This document shows, piece by piece, positions 20,649 through 33,002 of a DNA stretch of 64,000 nt; the stretch's first letter is position 1, and each line of letters starts with the position of its first letter. A model generated the notes under the pieces. The model had not been told where the DNA came from. It saw only the letters and a program-made list of their open reading frames with translations, and ran no database searches. This DNA is from Salvelinus alpinus (taxonomy: Eukaryota > Chordata > Actinopteri > Salmoniformes > Salmonidae). The stretch spans positions 847,501 through 911,500 of the forward strand of contig NC_092110.1 in NCBI RefSeq assembly GCF_045679555.1, written 5' to 3'. Made by a program: the position numbers and the translations under genes.

Positions 20649-22960
20649 TCACTCAGGTCTTCTGACACTGGTAGTTGTTCCCGAAGGCCATAACCAAAAC
20701 AGCACAAAAGGAAAAGAAACACGAGATAAGACAAATAGTTTTTAAAAAATAACAATGCCCCCCAAATTAATATTTAATTATTAGTGCGCATGTAAACATA
20801 CTCATTGATGACAAAAATAAATGAATATGTGAATTAAAAACTCCACGGTTCATCATTCTAGATTAGTTGGAAAGACAACAAAGCCTATTTATAAAGATTT
20901 GGGTTCCATCCCAAATGGCCTGTATAGTGTCGGAGTCACGATGATAGATAGCAGAAGGCATGGGATCAAGTTTTGATGTCAACGCTGTTCGACTCAACTC
21001 TCACCCATCCTTAATTCAATGAGCCACTACAGTCCTTTGAATTTCATCCACTCCCCTCTAATTTTTTTAAATTTCTGGCATAGAATTTCTGCCACGTCTT
21101 TACCTGTTTAGTCTTTACCTGTGCTCCTCAGTCTTGGATGAGGCAAACATGCTTTAATCCATCGCACGCAGATTGCGCAATCTGTGTATTTTCACATGCC
21201 TGTTAATCTTCCGACAAGGGTATAGAGGGTACGTGTTCCCTCGACCTCGCTATCATCCTCCCTGACTACAGTGCGTTCTTCTATGTTGGCATGGTTTGTA
21301 GACTCTCTCTATCTCTCTCCTCTCTCGCTTCTACCTGTTATCTAAATCTTTGGACAATAAAATGGAGGTTTTATGTGTGCCCTCTATCTCTATAGCGTCC
21401 TCCAATTAAAAAAAATACTGTTTTTTATTCCTAGCGTTTAAAGAGGTACTTCATCCCTGTATTTACCCCCACCCTATAGCCCACCCAATTCTAGGATTGG
21501 AGGAATGCACAGAAAAGCGGTATCTTATTCGGTCAGTAACATATTTTCTCTCACACAGTGGTTTTGGCAAACCATACATCAAATCTAACGACTAACGAGT
21601 GCTGTCATGTTCCCTGGTGGAATGTTTTCCTATGGGTTTGTTGTGTATTCCTTAAAGAAAGCGTGAACTACTTAAGATTTCTCTGATCATAAATCAGATG
21701 TAAAATTCAGGACATGTTTTGTCTTGTGACGTGTAAGATTCTAAATTAGTACCGTCTCTTGAGGGGAGGTTGAACTGTCCTACAGGATACAGTCGAGAGG
21801 TCTATCCGGACAGACAAACAGACAAACTGGGTAAAGAATTATAACCCCCTGAGAAAGAGGAAGCGGTACAGTCACTCGTAGTACTGTCTGTAATAAGGAA
21901 TCAATTGTCTTAATAACATGAGTAGGAATTCATTAATTAATCATCATGCATTTACTCATTCATCATGACTATATCCTTATGTATCATAATGCATGAACAA
22001 CATGCTAAACATATCTGTTTACTTTAGCCATTAATAAGGCAACTGGACCACTGGGCGAAGAGTGACATCCTCTCAGGAGGAAAGGAGGAGAGGGAAAGGG
22101 GACAAGAGGGGAGGAGAGGTTACAATTCAGGCTATTCCCACATTAATACACAGCATCTCCTCCCCTCTAACCCACATTAGTTCCCTAGCCACTTCCTCTG
22201 TTGTCTATTGAGATGCTTTGAAGCCACCGGTTGGTCATATTGGCACTCCCCAGTAGGAGCAGTCCTCCATAGGAATGAATGGAATTCTACAGTATTTCAA
22301 TTCAATGTTTCAAGGACAAAATAACATGTATTTAAGTATTTTTTTTTGTACTGGGGACAGTAACATTAGTAATCGGTTTAATATATTTTAAATGTGTATG
22401 CTTAGCTCACATAATATAATTTAAAAGTAGGCATTAAGGTGCCTGTAATAGAATACATATGGCAAATACTAATGTAGACATTAATAAATGCATTTCTATA
22501 GCTTCCAAAATGTTTTTTTTACTCTGAGGAGTACCAAGATGGAGGCGTGTTAGCTTCAGCACAGCGCCCCATAATAGTCATCTAGTGTATATATAAATGA
22601 TTGCATAGACCTGACGCTATCAAAAGGAGAGAGAAGTATGGGAGCTAGGGGAGTTCTGTCCTGACATGAGCCCGATCTTATCTCAGACTCAAGAGTGCTC
22701 CCTAAAGCTTGTTCCCTGTTTAATTAGGAGCCAAAAGCATTCCATTGAGGAGGTACTGGGGTGTAACCAATGAAATTCAGCTCCATGTTAGATGCATCTA
22801 TATTCAACATGAGAAAGACAGGAGATACATCACCAATGTAAATTCCATTGCACATGTTACATTCCGTCATCATGACTGGACATGTGACATGCCCTCTAAG
22901 CATGTACTTACTTAGTTGTTGGAATTACTCTTGTGAACTCCATGAGTGGACAAGCAATTC
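20649..22960. other. Long spacer, mostly unique-looking
   Basis: AT-rich DNA with no gene or element I can define. It contains short A/T runs and a purine-rich block at about 22078-22125. No ORF above about 75 codons has a recognisable motif. Confidence 0.45.
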
Positions 22961-22966
22961 ATTATA

Positions 22967-23018
22967 ATATTATAATATAATATAATATAATAATAATAAT
23001 ATTATATTATAATAATTC
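22967..23018. repeat. AT palindromic microsatellite
   Basis: About 50 bp of (TAATA)n/(ATAAT)n arranged so that ATTATAATAT on the left is mirrored by ATATTATATT on the right. It is self-complementary and prone to cruciform formation. Confidence 0.85.
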
Positions 23019-23199
23019 AACTCTTGTCATACTGGTTTTCAAAAATGGATTTCAGATTTAAACATGGGGGTCATTGACTTCGCACCCTATTCCCTATGTA
23101 GTGCACTACTTTTAACCAGGGCGCATAAGGGGTAAAATGATCAGTTTAATGGATGCTTACTTGCTAAAGAAGTATTGAGAGTTGACCTTGTGATTGTTG

Positions 23200-23480
23200 T
23201 TTGTGAGCGTTGTTCCACCCGCGGGGAAACTGATGACGTCATCACGTTTTATTGACTAAAACTGTGCGTTTACACTAGAGACTTCCTGTTTTTTGCATTG
23301 GCTGAGGCGCAGTCCCCTGATTCCACTGGTATAGCCCTTCGCCTATGCAGTAGACAGGCTTGTCAGACATTCAGTGTTGCTCTACGATGCCCACAAGCTT
23401 TACACGACTCATCTCAAGTTAACCCGGAACTGGGATGAAACATTTTATGAAACTGAATTGTGCATTTCCAAAGGTATATG
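23200..23480 (+). promoter_or_regulatory. Candidate promoter-like segment with perfect CRE
   Basis: Contains the 14-bp perfect palindrome TGATGACGTCATCA (23231-23244), a full cAMP-response element. It is preceded by a GC-rich CACCCGCGGGGAAAC block and followed about 230 bp later by a donor-like site (TTTCCAAAG|GTATAT, about 23472). The segment is richer in GC than its neighbours. No coding exon is identified beside it, so promoter function is inferred only. Confidence 0.3.
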
Positions 23481-24390
23481 GGTCCTTCCACTGATTTTTT
23501 TTTCTCTTTTCTTATATTGCATATAGAACAGACACTTCAAAACATACCTTCTTTTTATATATTTTTTGACTCATTTTGCTATGCATGAATGTGTTTCTAT
23601 GGGCTAATAGCAGCAAGGTCAAAGTCAATGTTTCATCAAATAACTACATTTTAGGGGTCCTAAAATTCTAAACTAAATAGCTAAATGATCCATGGTATGA
23701 TCATCTTAAAACAATTCCATCTGTTTGCTGTATTAGTTCTACTAAGCTGTCAGCCAACAAGTTAATAGATTTAGAGGGATATTTAACAAGTCCACGAGCT
23801 TCACAGCCACTGACTCTCTAGACAGTGTGGTAGTTCAGTTGGGACACAGCCCCAATCTTTGGGTCATAGACATGTTTGAATTCCAGACTTTGAAACCTAG
23901 CCATAACCATGTGCCAGCTCTTTCATAGCAGTTTCCTAACCCGTGGTCCAGTTTCACCCCACTGTAGAAATGTCAACGTCTGTTAGAAATAACACCAGGG
24001 GACTGATATCAAAAGCAGACGTGGCTGTTTCACGCTTGTTTGTTGTTCCCGTCAAAGTCTAGCCTTCGTTTAGTTGAAATCTCACCAAAGGTTCTGCTAA
24101 AGTCCTTCAAAAACAGTGAATCATTTGTTTCCACCTTCTGACTTAGCGTGTCGCTGATAACATCCTCATTAGCAGGTTGGAGTTAATGGTCCCCATTACA
24201 TCTGTGGCAGGAATGCTGTTTTCCATGTGAGGAAATGTGTGCTTGTGTGTGTGTGCTTGTGATGAATTTTTTGGTTTGCTGCTCTACAGATGGCTAAATA
24301 GGTCCAGTAATACAGGACTAGTAAAGGTCCAGTGCACTACTTTTGTGAGAGAAAAAAATATATATTTCTATTTACACATTTGTATAATTT
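23481..24390. other. Unannotated spacer
   Basis: No gene, terminal repeat or RNA recognised. AT-rich, with poly-T stretches. Confidence 0.45.
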
Positions 24391-24455
24391 TTTATTCCGA
24401 TTTTTCAGGGGGTGCTGCAGCACCCTCAGCACCCTTACTTCTATGCCACCGTTAC
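24391..24455 (-). mobile_element. Short transposon-end fragment
   Basis: TTTTTCAGGGGGTGCTGCAG followed by CACCCTCAGCACCC and TCTATGCCACCG looks like the end of a common salmonid DNA-element repeat, read from memory. No partner end found nearby. Confidence 0.35.
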
Positions 24456-24572
24456 CTATAACGAAACTATGATTAATGTCTAGCGAACCTGCCGGTTCTA
24501 AGTGGAAAAAGCATCTACTTAATTTTTTTCCCCATAGAAAAAACAGCATTCTCCATGCACTGTAATTTATAC

Positions 24573-24611
24573 ATTGATAAGAGCTATTGATAAGAGCTAT
24601 TGATAAGAGCT
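24573..24611 (+). repeat. 13-bp tandem repeat, three units
   Basis: Three exact copies of ATTGATAAGAGCT in a row. Too short for a function to be proposed. Confidence 0.95.
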
Positions 24612-25984
24612 AGTTAAATGAGTAATCAGTTTGGAGAAGGGGATTGTAAATACACATAGCGATTGTTTTCGATGGTTTTTCCTTATGATCCCCTGGAGAC
24701 AAATGTAAAAAGCCGCCATATGGAAGCAGACTGAAAATCACATCAACATGACATATATTGCATCCTCTTTTCCACAGTGAAATAGGTACGATATAAATAG
24801 CTGTGCAGCTATTTCGAATTTGCAATGTGTGCCCTCAATTAGCGTGGAGGAAATTTGGAGACCCAAGCTATAGGCTTCTGTAAACTGAACCTGCCGAGTT
24901 GATGTTTTTTTAAATGTTTTTTGTTTTTGTTTTTTGTTTTTTTAAATGATACGCCTATGCTTTTCATGTTAAATATTCGCCGCTATCGGGAGCCCCCGCC
25001 AGTAATACCCACGTTTATTTTTCAATCATTACATTCACCTTGGTCACGTCCTTGTAATTTGTTCCTGAGGGTCGCTATCATTGGTGGATCATAATAGGCT
25101 AACGTTGTGCAATAGTTTGGGACATGTAGCCTATTTGAATCATTATGGAACTCAGACAACACGAAGCAGTTTAAACCTGGAGCCTGGCGCTCGTTTCACG
25201 ACGACTGGACCGTTGTCATACAGTTCCATGATTAGTTACAATTAGGGTATATTTATAGGATTATTGTTCATTCTCTATTGTACACTTTTTCCCACCTTCC
25301 AATCTTTTATGGGTTGAACTTCAACATGGCAACTTTCAGATTGAATCAAACCACTGTATTTCTTATTAGTCAATATATTTTGTGCATAAAGGCTCTCCTA
25401 ACCATTTTTCTTATATACTTTCCTAACCCTAAAATGTGTCTAAATAATGTACAAGTTGGTGCTAAAACTGAGACGAATGTGCATAGATGGCTTTCTTTCA
25501 TTGATCCTATATTCTGACCCAGTTCTCTCGATGTATTCTATTGAATCTGTCAACAAAATTCTAATTATAGGTACATGCTGCTCACTGCATCAAGCTACCT
25601 TTGAACTGCACATAATTACTGCCCTATACTGGAATCGCACTGGATTCGTCTGTACAAAACACTGCATACACTGTACATAGGCACCTATCATTATACGTTA
25701 CGGAGCATCCCTACCTCTGCATATAGATGTATTTATACTGTAAATGTGTATATCCCATCTATGTTCACTTTATCTATTTTGTATATAATGTACTGTATAT
25801 AAACTTGGTGTAAATTCCTCTGTCTGTATGTGTCTAAATGTTATCTATCACTAGCAGCACCATCTCCCATATACAATTCTGAGTATGTTTAAATGCACTT
25901 GACGAATAAAGGTGATTCTGAATCTTATAGAATATTGGTTTAAAAATATGATGAGTACAGACACCTAAAGATGAAGAGTACCGG
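24612..25984. other. Spacer; possible retroelement 3' end near 25.9 kb
   Basis: No gene seen. About 25680-25925 ends with GACGAATAAAGGTGATTCTG, which resembles the polyadenylation end of fish LINE/RTE-type 3' UTRs. No coding block precedes it that I can recognise. Confidence 0.35.
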
Positions 25985-26657
25985 TGTTGTGCCAAAAATC
26001 TCTCCCCTGCCAGAATTCTCTCCCCCCCCCTTCGCGTTCTTCATTGCTGGGACTTGCTTGCTAGTTGAGATTTCTGCTCTTCACTCCGTTGCCAGTTAAG
26101 CCTACATTTCACTGCTCTTAGTAGCAGAAAGCATTTTTGTCTGCAGTTTTCGGTTTGGCTATTTGTTTCAAGTGTATGTGGCAGTTCTAGCTTGTATGGC
26201 GCCCTGGGCGAACCCCCCCTTCATCGCCCGCTCCCGCCCGCACCCTGGGGTACCCGGAACCGGCCCCGGCAAGATGCCGCCCTGGGCGGCTGCCCATGTC
26301 GCCCGTAACTAAATCCGCTACTGACTTTGTATTAGTCTATATATAAATCTCTTTGCCAATATTCGTCATCTCTCCCATGTCTTATTCGAATTGTATTTTT
26401 GAATGTGTAAGGATAATAATTCAGCCATAGTTGTTCTGAAATGTTTATTGCTTGCCAACATTTGACTCCCTCTATGTTTAATATAACACATATACATTAA
26501 TTATTAATTTTGGTTGCCTATCCTGACGTGAAGTGTGTTCTATAGAAAGTATTTGACTCTGATGTTTGTCACAGAAAGTATTTGACTCTAGCCACAAAAC
26601 TAAGGAAATTAGAAGGGGTGGCGGGGGTCTGGCAGGGGGAAAATTTTCGGCACAACA
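25985..26657. mobile_element. TIR element with about 35-bp inverted ends
   Basis: Left end TGTTGTGCCAAAAATCTCTC, then CCCTGCCAGA. The right end is the complement, TCTGGCAGGGGGAAAATTTT followed by CGGCACAACA. There is no transposase inside. A clear target duplication was not found, so the superfamily is open. The interior is interrupted by a GC-rich block at 26196-26325. Confidence 0.72.
26196..26325 (-). mobile_element. GC-rich insertion, probable hAT-end fragment
   Basis: About 130 bp at far higher GC than its surroundings. On the minus strand it starts CAGTAGCGGATTTAGTTACG and continues GGCGACATGGGCAGCCGCCC, a layout I recognise from teleost hAT-type repeats. It sits inside the TIR element at 25985-26657 and is the younger of the two. 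Confidence 0.5.
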
Positions 26658-27221
26658 GCGCAACCCAAAATGTGTACGGCACCTATTTCAGTCCACTTCA
26701 AGCACTGGGTACAACACGTCAATTCAGGCACCGGTAAAACTTTATAATAAAGTTCAGTAATAAACCATTTATAATGTATTTACAAACAGTTTGCTCACCA
26801 TTTAATAATTATTATTCACACATTTATAAACAACTTTTTAATTATGTATGAATTATTCATAATTTAATTCATAAGATGTTTAGCTCCTTATAACCCATTT
26901 ACTAATCAATAATATAGTATTTTTGCAGTCCCTAATCTAATGTGAGGGCTATTTATACTTTATAAATGTCTTGAGTGACCAGTGTTATTTCTCACAAAAA
27001 GATAGACATGCCATTGGTAGACATTCTAGAAGTACCTGATGCTCCTTAACGTTTCAAAATGGCCCCTAGAACATATCAATGGTTAAATATGCACACGATA
27101 TAGAGGCTGTTCAAGAAAATATTATGAACATTATATTCCAAAACAGTAATAGTGTGATGTGTAACTTCAGACACACTCTAGCTGAGTAAAAATGCTAACA
27201 TACATTTGCGGACAAACATAT
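26658..27221. other. AT-rich spacer
   Basis: Low-complexity AT-rich DNA with TTATAAT-like words; no gene or element recognised. Confidence 0.45.
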
Positions 27222-28514
<1,293 letters not shown>

Positions 28515-28516
28515 TA

Positions 28517-28607
28517 GGTAGAGGTAAAGTGACTATGCATGATAATAAACAGAGAGTAGCAGCAGCAAAAAAGATGGGTCTGGGTAGCCCTTTGATTAGC
28601 AGGGAAA
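28517..28607 (-). pseudogene. LINE 3' UTR fragment
   Basis: GTAGAGGTAAAGTGACTATG and CATGATAATAAACAGAGAGT match the LINE 3' UTR at about 55528-55600, in the same minus orientation. The Tc1 at 27222-28514 interrupts it. Confidence 0.75.
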
Positions 28608-28645
28608 CTCAAATCCGTTCTACCTAATCTCTACCAGCATGTTAA

Positions 28646-28833
28646 ATGTGCAACACATCCGCCACGCTGATCCTGAACACGGTGGCCCCTCAGGGGTGCG
28701 TGCTCAGTCCCCTCCTGTACTCCCTGTTCACTCATGACTGCACTGCCAGGCACGACTCCAACACCAGGGTAGTGCTTACGACCCAGTACATCACCGGGGC
28801 CAAACGTCCTGCCATCCAGGTCCTTTATATCAT
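28646..28833 (+). pseudogene. Internally deleted LINE RT fragment
   Basis: Encodes TLILNTVAPQGCVLSPLL and SLFTHDCTARHDSNT (RT motif region), then jumps about 200 codons to QYITGAKRPAIQ. The RT catalytic FADD block is deleted. Opposite orientation to the adjacent 3' UTR fragment, so they are separate remnants or an inverted rearrangement. Confidence 0.8.
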
Positions 28834-29665
28834 CTCTTTGCCACATTTTTAGCAGTTGTACTTTAGTGCCTTATTGCAAACAGGATGCATGTTTTGGAAT
28901 ACTTGTATTCTGTACAGGCTTCCTTCTTTTCACTCTGTCATTTAGGTTAGTATTGTGGAATATCTGCAATGTATTTGCTTCATCCTCAGTTTTCTCCTAT
29001 CACAGCCATTAAACTCTGTAAATGTTTTAATGTCACTATTGGCCTCATGGTGAATTCCCTGAGGGGTTTCCTTCCTCTCCGGCAACTGAGTTAGGAAGGA
29101 CGCCTGTATCTTTATAGGGTCTGGGTGTATTGATTCACCATCCAAAGTGTAATTAATAACTTCACAATGCTCAAAGGGATATTCACTGTCTGCTTTAAAA
29201 AAATGTTAACCATCTACAGGGCACCTATACCAATAGGTGCACTTCTTTGCGAGGCATTGGAAAACCTCCCTGGTCTTTCTGGTTGAATCTGTGTTTGAAA
29301 TTCACTGCTCGGCTGAGGGACCTTACAGATAATTGGATGTGTGGGGTACAGAGATGAGGTAGTTATTCAAAAATCATGATAAACACTATTATTGCACACA
29401 GAGTCCATTCAACTTATTATGTGACTTGTATAGCAACTCTTTACTCCTGAACTTTAGGCTTGCCATAACAAAGGGGTTGAATATTTAAAGACTCAAGACA
29501 TTCAAGCATTTCATTTTTAATTAATTTGTAAAAACTTCTAAAAACATAATTCCACTTTGACATTATGGGGTATTGCGCGTAGGCCAGTGACACAACATCT
29601 CAAATGAATACATTTTAAATTCAGGCTGTAACACAACAAAATGTGGAAAAAGTTTGATACCCCGC
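28834..29665 (-). mobile_element. Decayed Tc1-like element, copy 1
   Basis: Inverse-orientation relative of 48621-50949. Shared blocks include CCTTTGAGCATTGTGAAGTT, ATACACCCAGACCCTATAAA and the AACAAAATGTGGAAAAAGTT end. The terminal TIR is missing near 29665 and most of the transposase is absent. Confidence 0.75.
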
Positions 29666-30421
29666 CAGCTTCTCTCTGAACTGCACCCGTGGGTGTCACA
29701 TCAATATCGGTCCCCTGATACCTTTTGGCGTCGAAAGACAAACGCCTGATTCACTGTCCATAACTGTGGATACGCACTTGCACTTCCTGTTTGATGAGAC
29801 AACCAAAAATGCTCATGACAAGTTCTGACACGTTCCCTTCCATGACACACTCCTCCACTAAAGATTGAGTGGTTGCGGTTGATTAACACCCACCTAACGT
29901 ACCTTTACTCCACTGTCAGAACCATTTATGTAGGAGAAGGGAGGGAGAGGTATGCCTAGGCAAGGATCTAAGAAGCTGAGAGATACCAACTATGAATAGT
30001 GTGAAGCTCAGAACGTGTTTGGACAAGGCTCTAGTGATACTCTAATAAAAGGGCTTGGTGAGTAAGGAGTCACATCTGTTCAAATAATACATGTTTTAAC
30101 TGCTCTGCCACTCAGCTGACCTCACGTTCCATTACTCAATATCTAAGCTATTCTGTAAAAGGATTTACATTTTTAAAAAGTATTTCTTATAAATAATTTC
30201 CCAAAAACGCTGAAAAATATCATAAGACTGTAGACTGGTACTGTCAACATCTATGAATTCAACATTACGGATGGCATTCATATATCTTTCTAATCATTTG
30301 CTTCCCAACATTTCTAGAAATGTTTCATTAACCTAATCAGTCTTAGCCATTCCTCGTGAGACACAGAAACAGAAAAATATGATATAGAAACGATACCAAA
30401 TGTCATATTTCTGTAACATAC
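29666..30421. other. Unannotated spacer
   Basis: No gene or element recognised. Confidence 0.4.
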
Positions 30422-30596
30422 CTTCCATTTCTGTTCCCATTGTTAGGTCATCGGGAATGCCCAGCCTGCTGTGTATAACACTGCAGACTATCAGCTGACT
30501 CAATGGGCTGAATTGATTTGTAATGGTCCCAGTGGTCTTTGGAGAGGGGTTGTTCTCAGACCCATTTTGTGGTTCAGTAGAGGGAGCTTGGAACAT
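30422..30596 (-). other. Candidate host exon (unidentified)
   Basis: Minus-strand ORF opening at ATG 30596 (MFQAPSTEPQNGSE...) runs 58 codons plus one base to a consensus-like donor, GGAAG|GTATGT, at 30422/30421. The composition (Pro, Thr, Asn, Ser rich) is not transposase-like and I recognise no repeat here. No family is identified and no partner exon was found, so this could equally be chance. Confidence 0.25.
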
Positions 30597-31437
30597 TTTT
30601 AGAAAGTTACGACACTGTGCACTGACTCAACGAAATGTAGTTTCAGTCACGTAATAATACATAACTAGGAGTAATACAGAGAGTGACTTTCTTTATTTTT
30701 CGTAGTTTAGGGTCTAGTCTGCCCCATGTGAATTTTATTTGTGTGTCTCCAGCTCCTAGTTCAGTAAAAGAAGAAGCCATATTGTCTGTCTGAATAAATT
30801 AACACATTTGCTACACTGGTGTCAGAATTGGGACGGGATCTCCCTGCTCGTATGGTTCCCATGGAGACGAACACAAAGCTAGTCTCAGCCTCATGAGGTC
30901 ACAGTGCTGTAATGTTGGGTATTTGTGAAATGGACAACTGTATGTTCTTTTTTTTTACCTGAGGGGAACTTCCTTTCTCTGTGAACGAAATAAGGAGGAG
31001 TGGGTTGGTTTTGAGCGGTTTGGTAAACAGGGGTGGTTTGGTCAAAGGAATTGGTTTGGTGAATAATAAATGGTGAAAGGAGTGGGTTGGTTTAAGTATC
31101 TTTCGAAGGTTTTGGTGGTTGTAGCATGGTGTTGGCAACACCATGGTTGTGGGTTCAACTCCCTAATTTGTCACTTACAGTATGTACAGTAACTTTAACT
31201 AACCTGCTATAGACACGGTCTAATACATTACCATGTTACTGTTTTAGATGAGTGCCAAACACTCCTTTCTCTGCCTCATCTGAATCCAATGTTTTCACTT
31301 TCTGTAATTTGCCTTCAGCTCCTTTTGGTGGTGGAATGTTGTTTTAACTTCGATTAGTAGTACTCAGATCCAGCTAATTGAAAACAGATGCCACACACAT
31401 CTGGTATTTAATTCACCCCTCTGTTCACATGAGCTGG
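30597..31437. other. Spacer with possible LTR-like and SINE-head traces
   Basis: About 30780-30840 has AATAAATT followed by TGGTGTCAGAATTGGGAC, which resembles the junction of an LTR with a primer-binding site, but no LTR pair was found. About 31118-31160 (GTAGCATGGTGTTGG, then TTGTGGGTTCAACTCCC) resembles the head of a tRNA-derived SINE with a B box. Confidence 0.3.
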
Positions 31438-31569
31438 GCCCATATTCATAGTGTCTAGTAGGAATGCAGATCTCCCCTGCCTATGTAATGTTATTCATTA
31501 AGATCTAAAAGTCAAAATTGATCCTGGATCTGCACTCCTACTCTGAGACGCTTTATGAATACGAGCCCC
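31438..31569. mobile_element. Fold-back MITE, about 130 bp
   Basis: Left GGGCCCATATTCATAGTGTC and AGTAGGAATGCAGATC. The right end is the complement, CTACTCTGAGACGC followed by TTTATGAATACGAGCCC. Almost the whole element folds on itself. No coding potential. Confidence 0.8.
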
Positions 31570-31754
31570 AAAGTGGTTGGCCTTTCATCAGCCTTGATTG
31601 ACAAAAGCCAGTCAAACCATCTCTCTCCCATGTTTTCTCTGGTATGATACGATGTTAGTGTTGGAGCAAAAGGGAGAATGTTTGGACGTGAGGGGTTGTG
31701 CGTGGGAGGAGTGAAGATATGGGAGGACCTCTCAGATCTTTTAATTTTTTTTTT

Positions 31755-31775
31755 TTGATTTAACCTTTATTTAAC
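31755..31775 (-). repeat. SINE 3' tail, distal piece
   Basis: GATTTAACCTTTATTTAA is the end of the SINE that continues at 32722. The two were separated by the TTAA element at 31776-32721. Confidence 0.8.
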
Positions 31776-32721
31776 AACTTCTTAGGGATCCAGGGCAGTG
31801 TTCGGATGTTCGGATAGTCTGACGTGCCCAAAGTAAACGGTCTGTTACTCAGGCCCAGAAGCTAGGATATGCATATAATTGGTAGCATTGGATAGAAAAC
31901 ACTTTGATAATGTCTGTGAGTATAACAGAACTGATATGGCAGGCGAAAACCCGAGGAAAATCCATCCGGAAAATGTTTTTTTTTTAGCTCCCAGCACCCA
32001 GATTGCAGCACCTATGGCTTCCACTGGATGTCAACAGTCTTTATAAAATGTGTCAGGCTTGTTTTTTGAAAAATGAACAAGTAGTTGTAGTTTTTCCAAG
32101 GTGTACCTCATTAGAAAAGTAGTCTTGATGCACGCGTGAATGAGGTGTGCTCTTCGTTATTTATCTTCCCTATTGAACATACTATTCTTCGTCTTTAATT
32201 GTATAGTTTATTTAGATATTAGAGTACCTGAGGATTAATTAGAAACATCGTTGGACTTGTTTGGACGAACTTTACCGGTAACTTTTTGGATTCGTTTGTA
32301 TGCGAGGGGATTAGTGAAGTAAATGGCGCCAACTAAACTGACTTTTTTGGATATAAAGAAGGACTTTATCAAAAAAAACGACCATTCGTTGTGCAGCTGG
32401 GACCCTTGGGATTGCAAACAGAGGAAGGAAAGTTATTTATTTAATCGCTATTTGTGATTTTGTGATGCCTGTGCTGGTTGAATTTTTTTTTTTATGTGGG
32501 GCGCTGTCCTCAGATAATCGCATGGTATGCTTTCACCGTAAAGCCTTTTTGAAATCTGACAACGTGGTTGGATTAACAAGAAGTTAAGCTTTTAAATGAT
32601 GTAAGACACTTATATTTTCATGAATGTTTAATATTACGATTTTTGTATTTTGAATTTCGCGTTCTGTAATTTCACCGGATGTTGTCGTAGGTGTCCCGCT
32701 AGCGGTTCATGCGCCCTAAGA
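31776..32721. mobile_element. TTAA-duplicating element, copy 1 (946 bp)
   Basis: Begins CAACTTCTTAGGGATCC and ends GCGCCCTAAGA (inverse complement TCTTAGGGCGC). It is flanked by TTAA at 31772-31775 and 32722-32725. Removing it and one TTAA restores a continuous SINE tail, which confirms the borders. TTAA duplication is typical of piggyBac and Kolobok elements. Shared core words with copies at 50131-50790 and 54582-55373 include GATATGCATATAATTGGTA and ATGGCGCCAACTAAAC. No transposase is present. Confidence 0.85.
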
Positions 32722-32910
32722 TTAACTAGGCAAGTCAGTTAAGAACAAATTTTTATTTACAATGACGGCCTACCCCGGCCAAACACGTACGACGCTGGGC
32801 CAATTGTGCGCCGCGCTATGGAACTTCCAATCACGGCTGGATGTGATACAGCCTGGATTCGAACCAGGGACTTTAGTGAAGCCTCTTGCACTGAGATCTT
32901 GTGGTCATCT
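32722..32910 (-). repeat. tRNA-derived SINE, body and head (minus strand)
   Basis: On the minus strand it has a B box GGTTCGAATCC (32855-32865), a body with GCACAATTGGCCCAGCGTCG, and a 3' tail GCCGTCATTGTAAATAA, then TTTGTTCTTAACTGACTTGC. The tail matches the LINE end at about 48003-48035. The A-box region is degraded. Confidence 0.85.
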
Positions 32911-33002
32911 CGTGAGCTAAAATAACATTGAGCCTCGTCCAAATAATTTGGATTTCATATTTTGGGGGATTTCATTGTTTTTTTATGACATAGCCCGTAA
33001 GC

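Noticed and set aside
30780..30840. Solo LTR with primer-binding site
   Set aside because: The TGGTGTCAGAA motif is suggestive, but no LTR start, second LTR or internal coding region could be identified.
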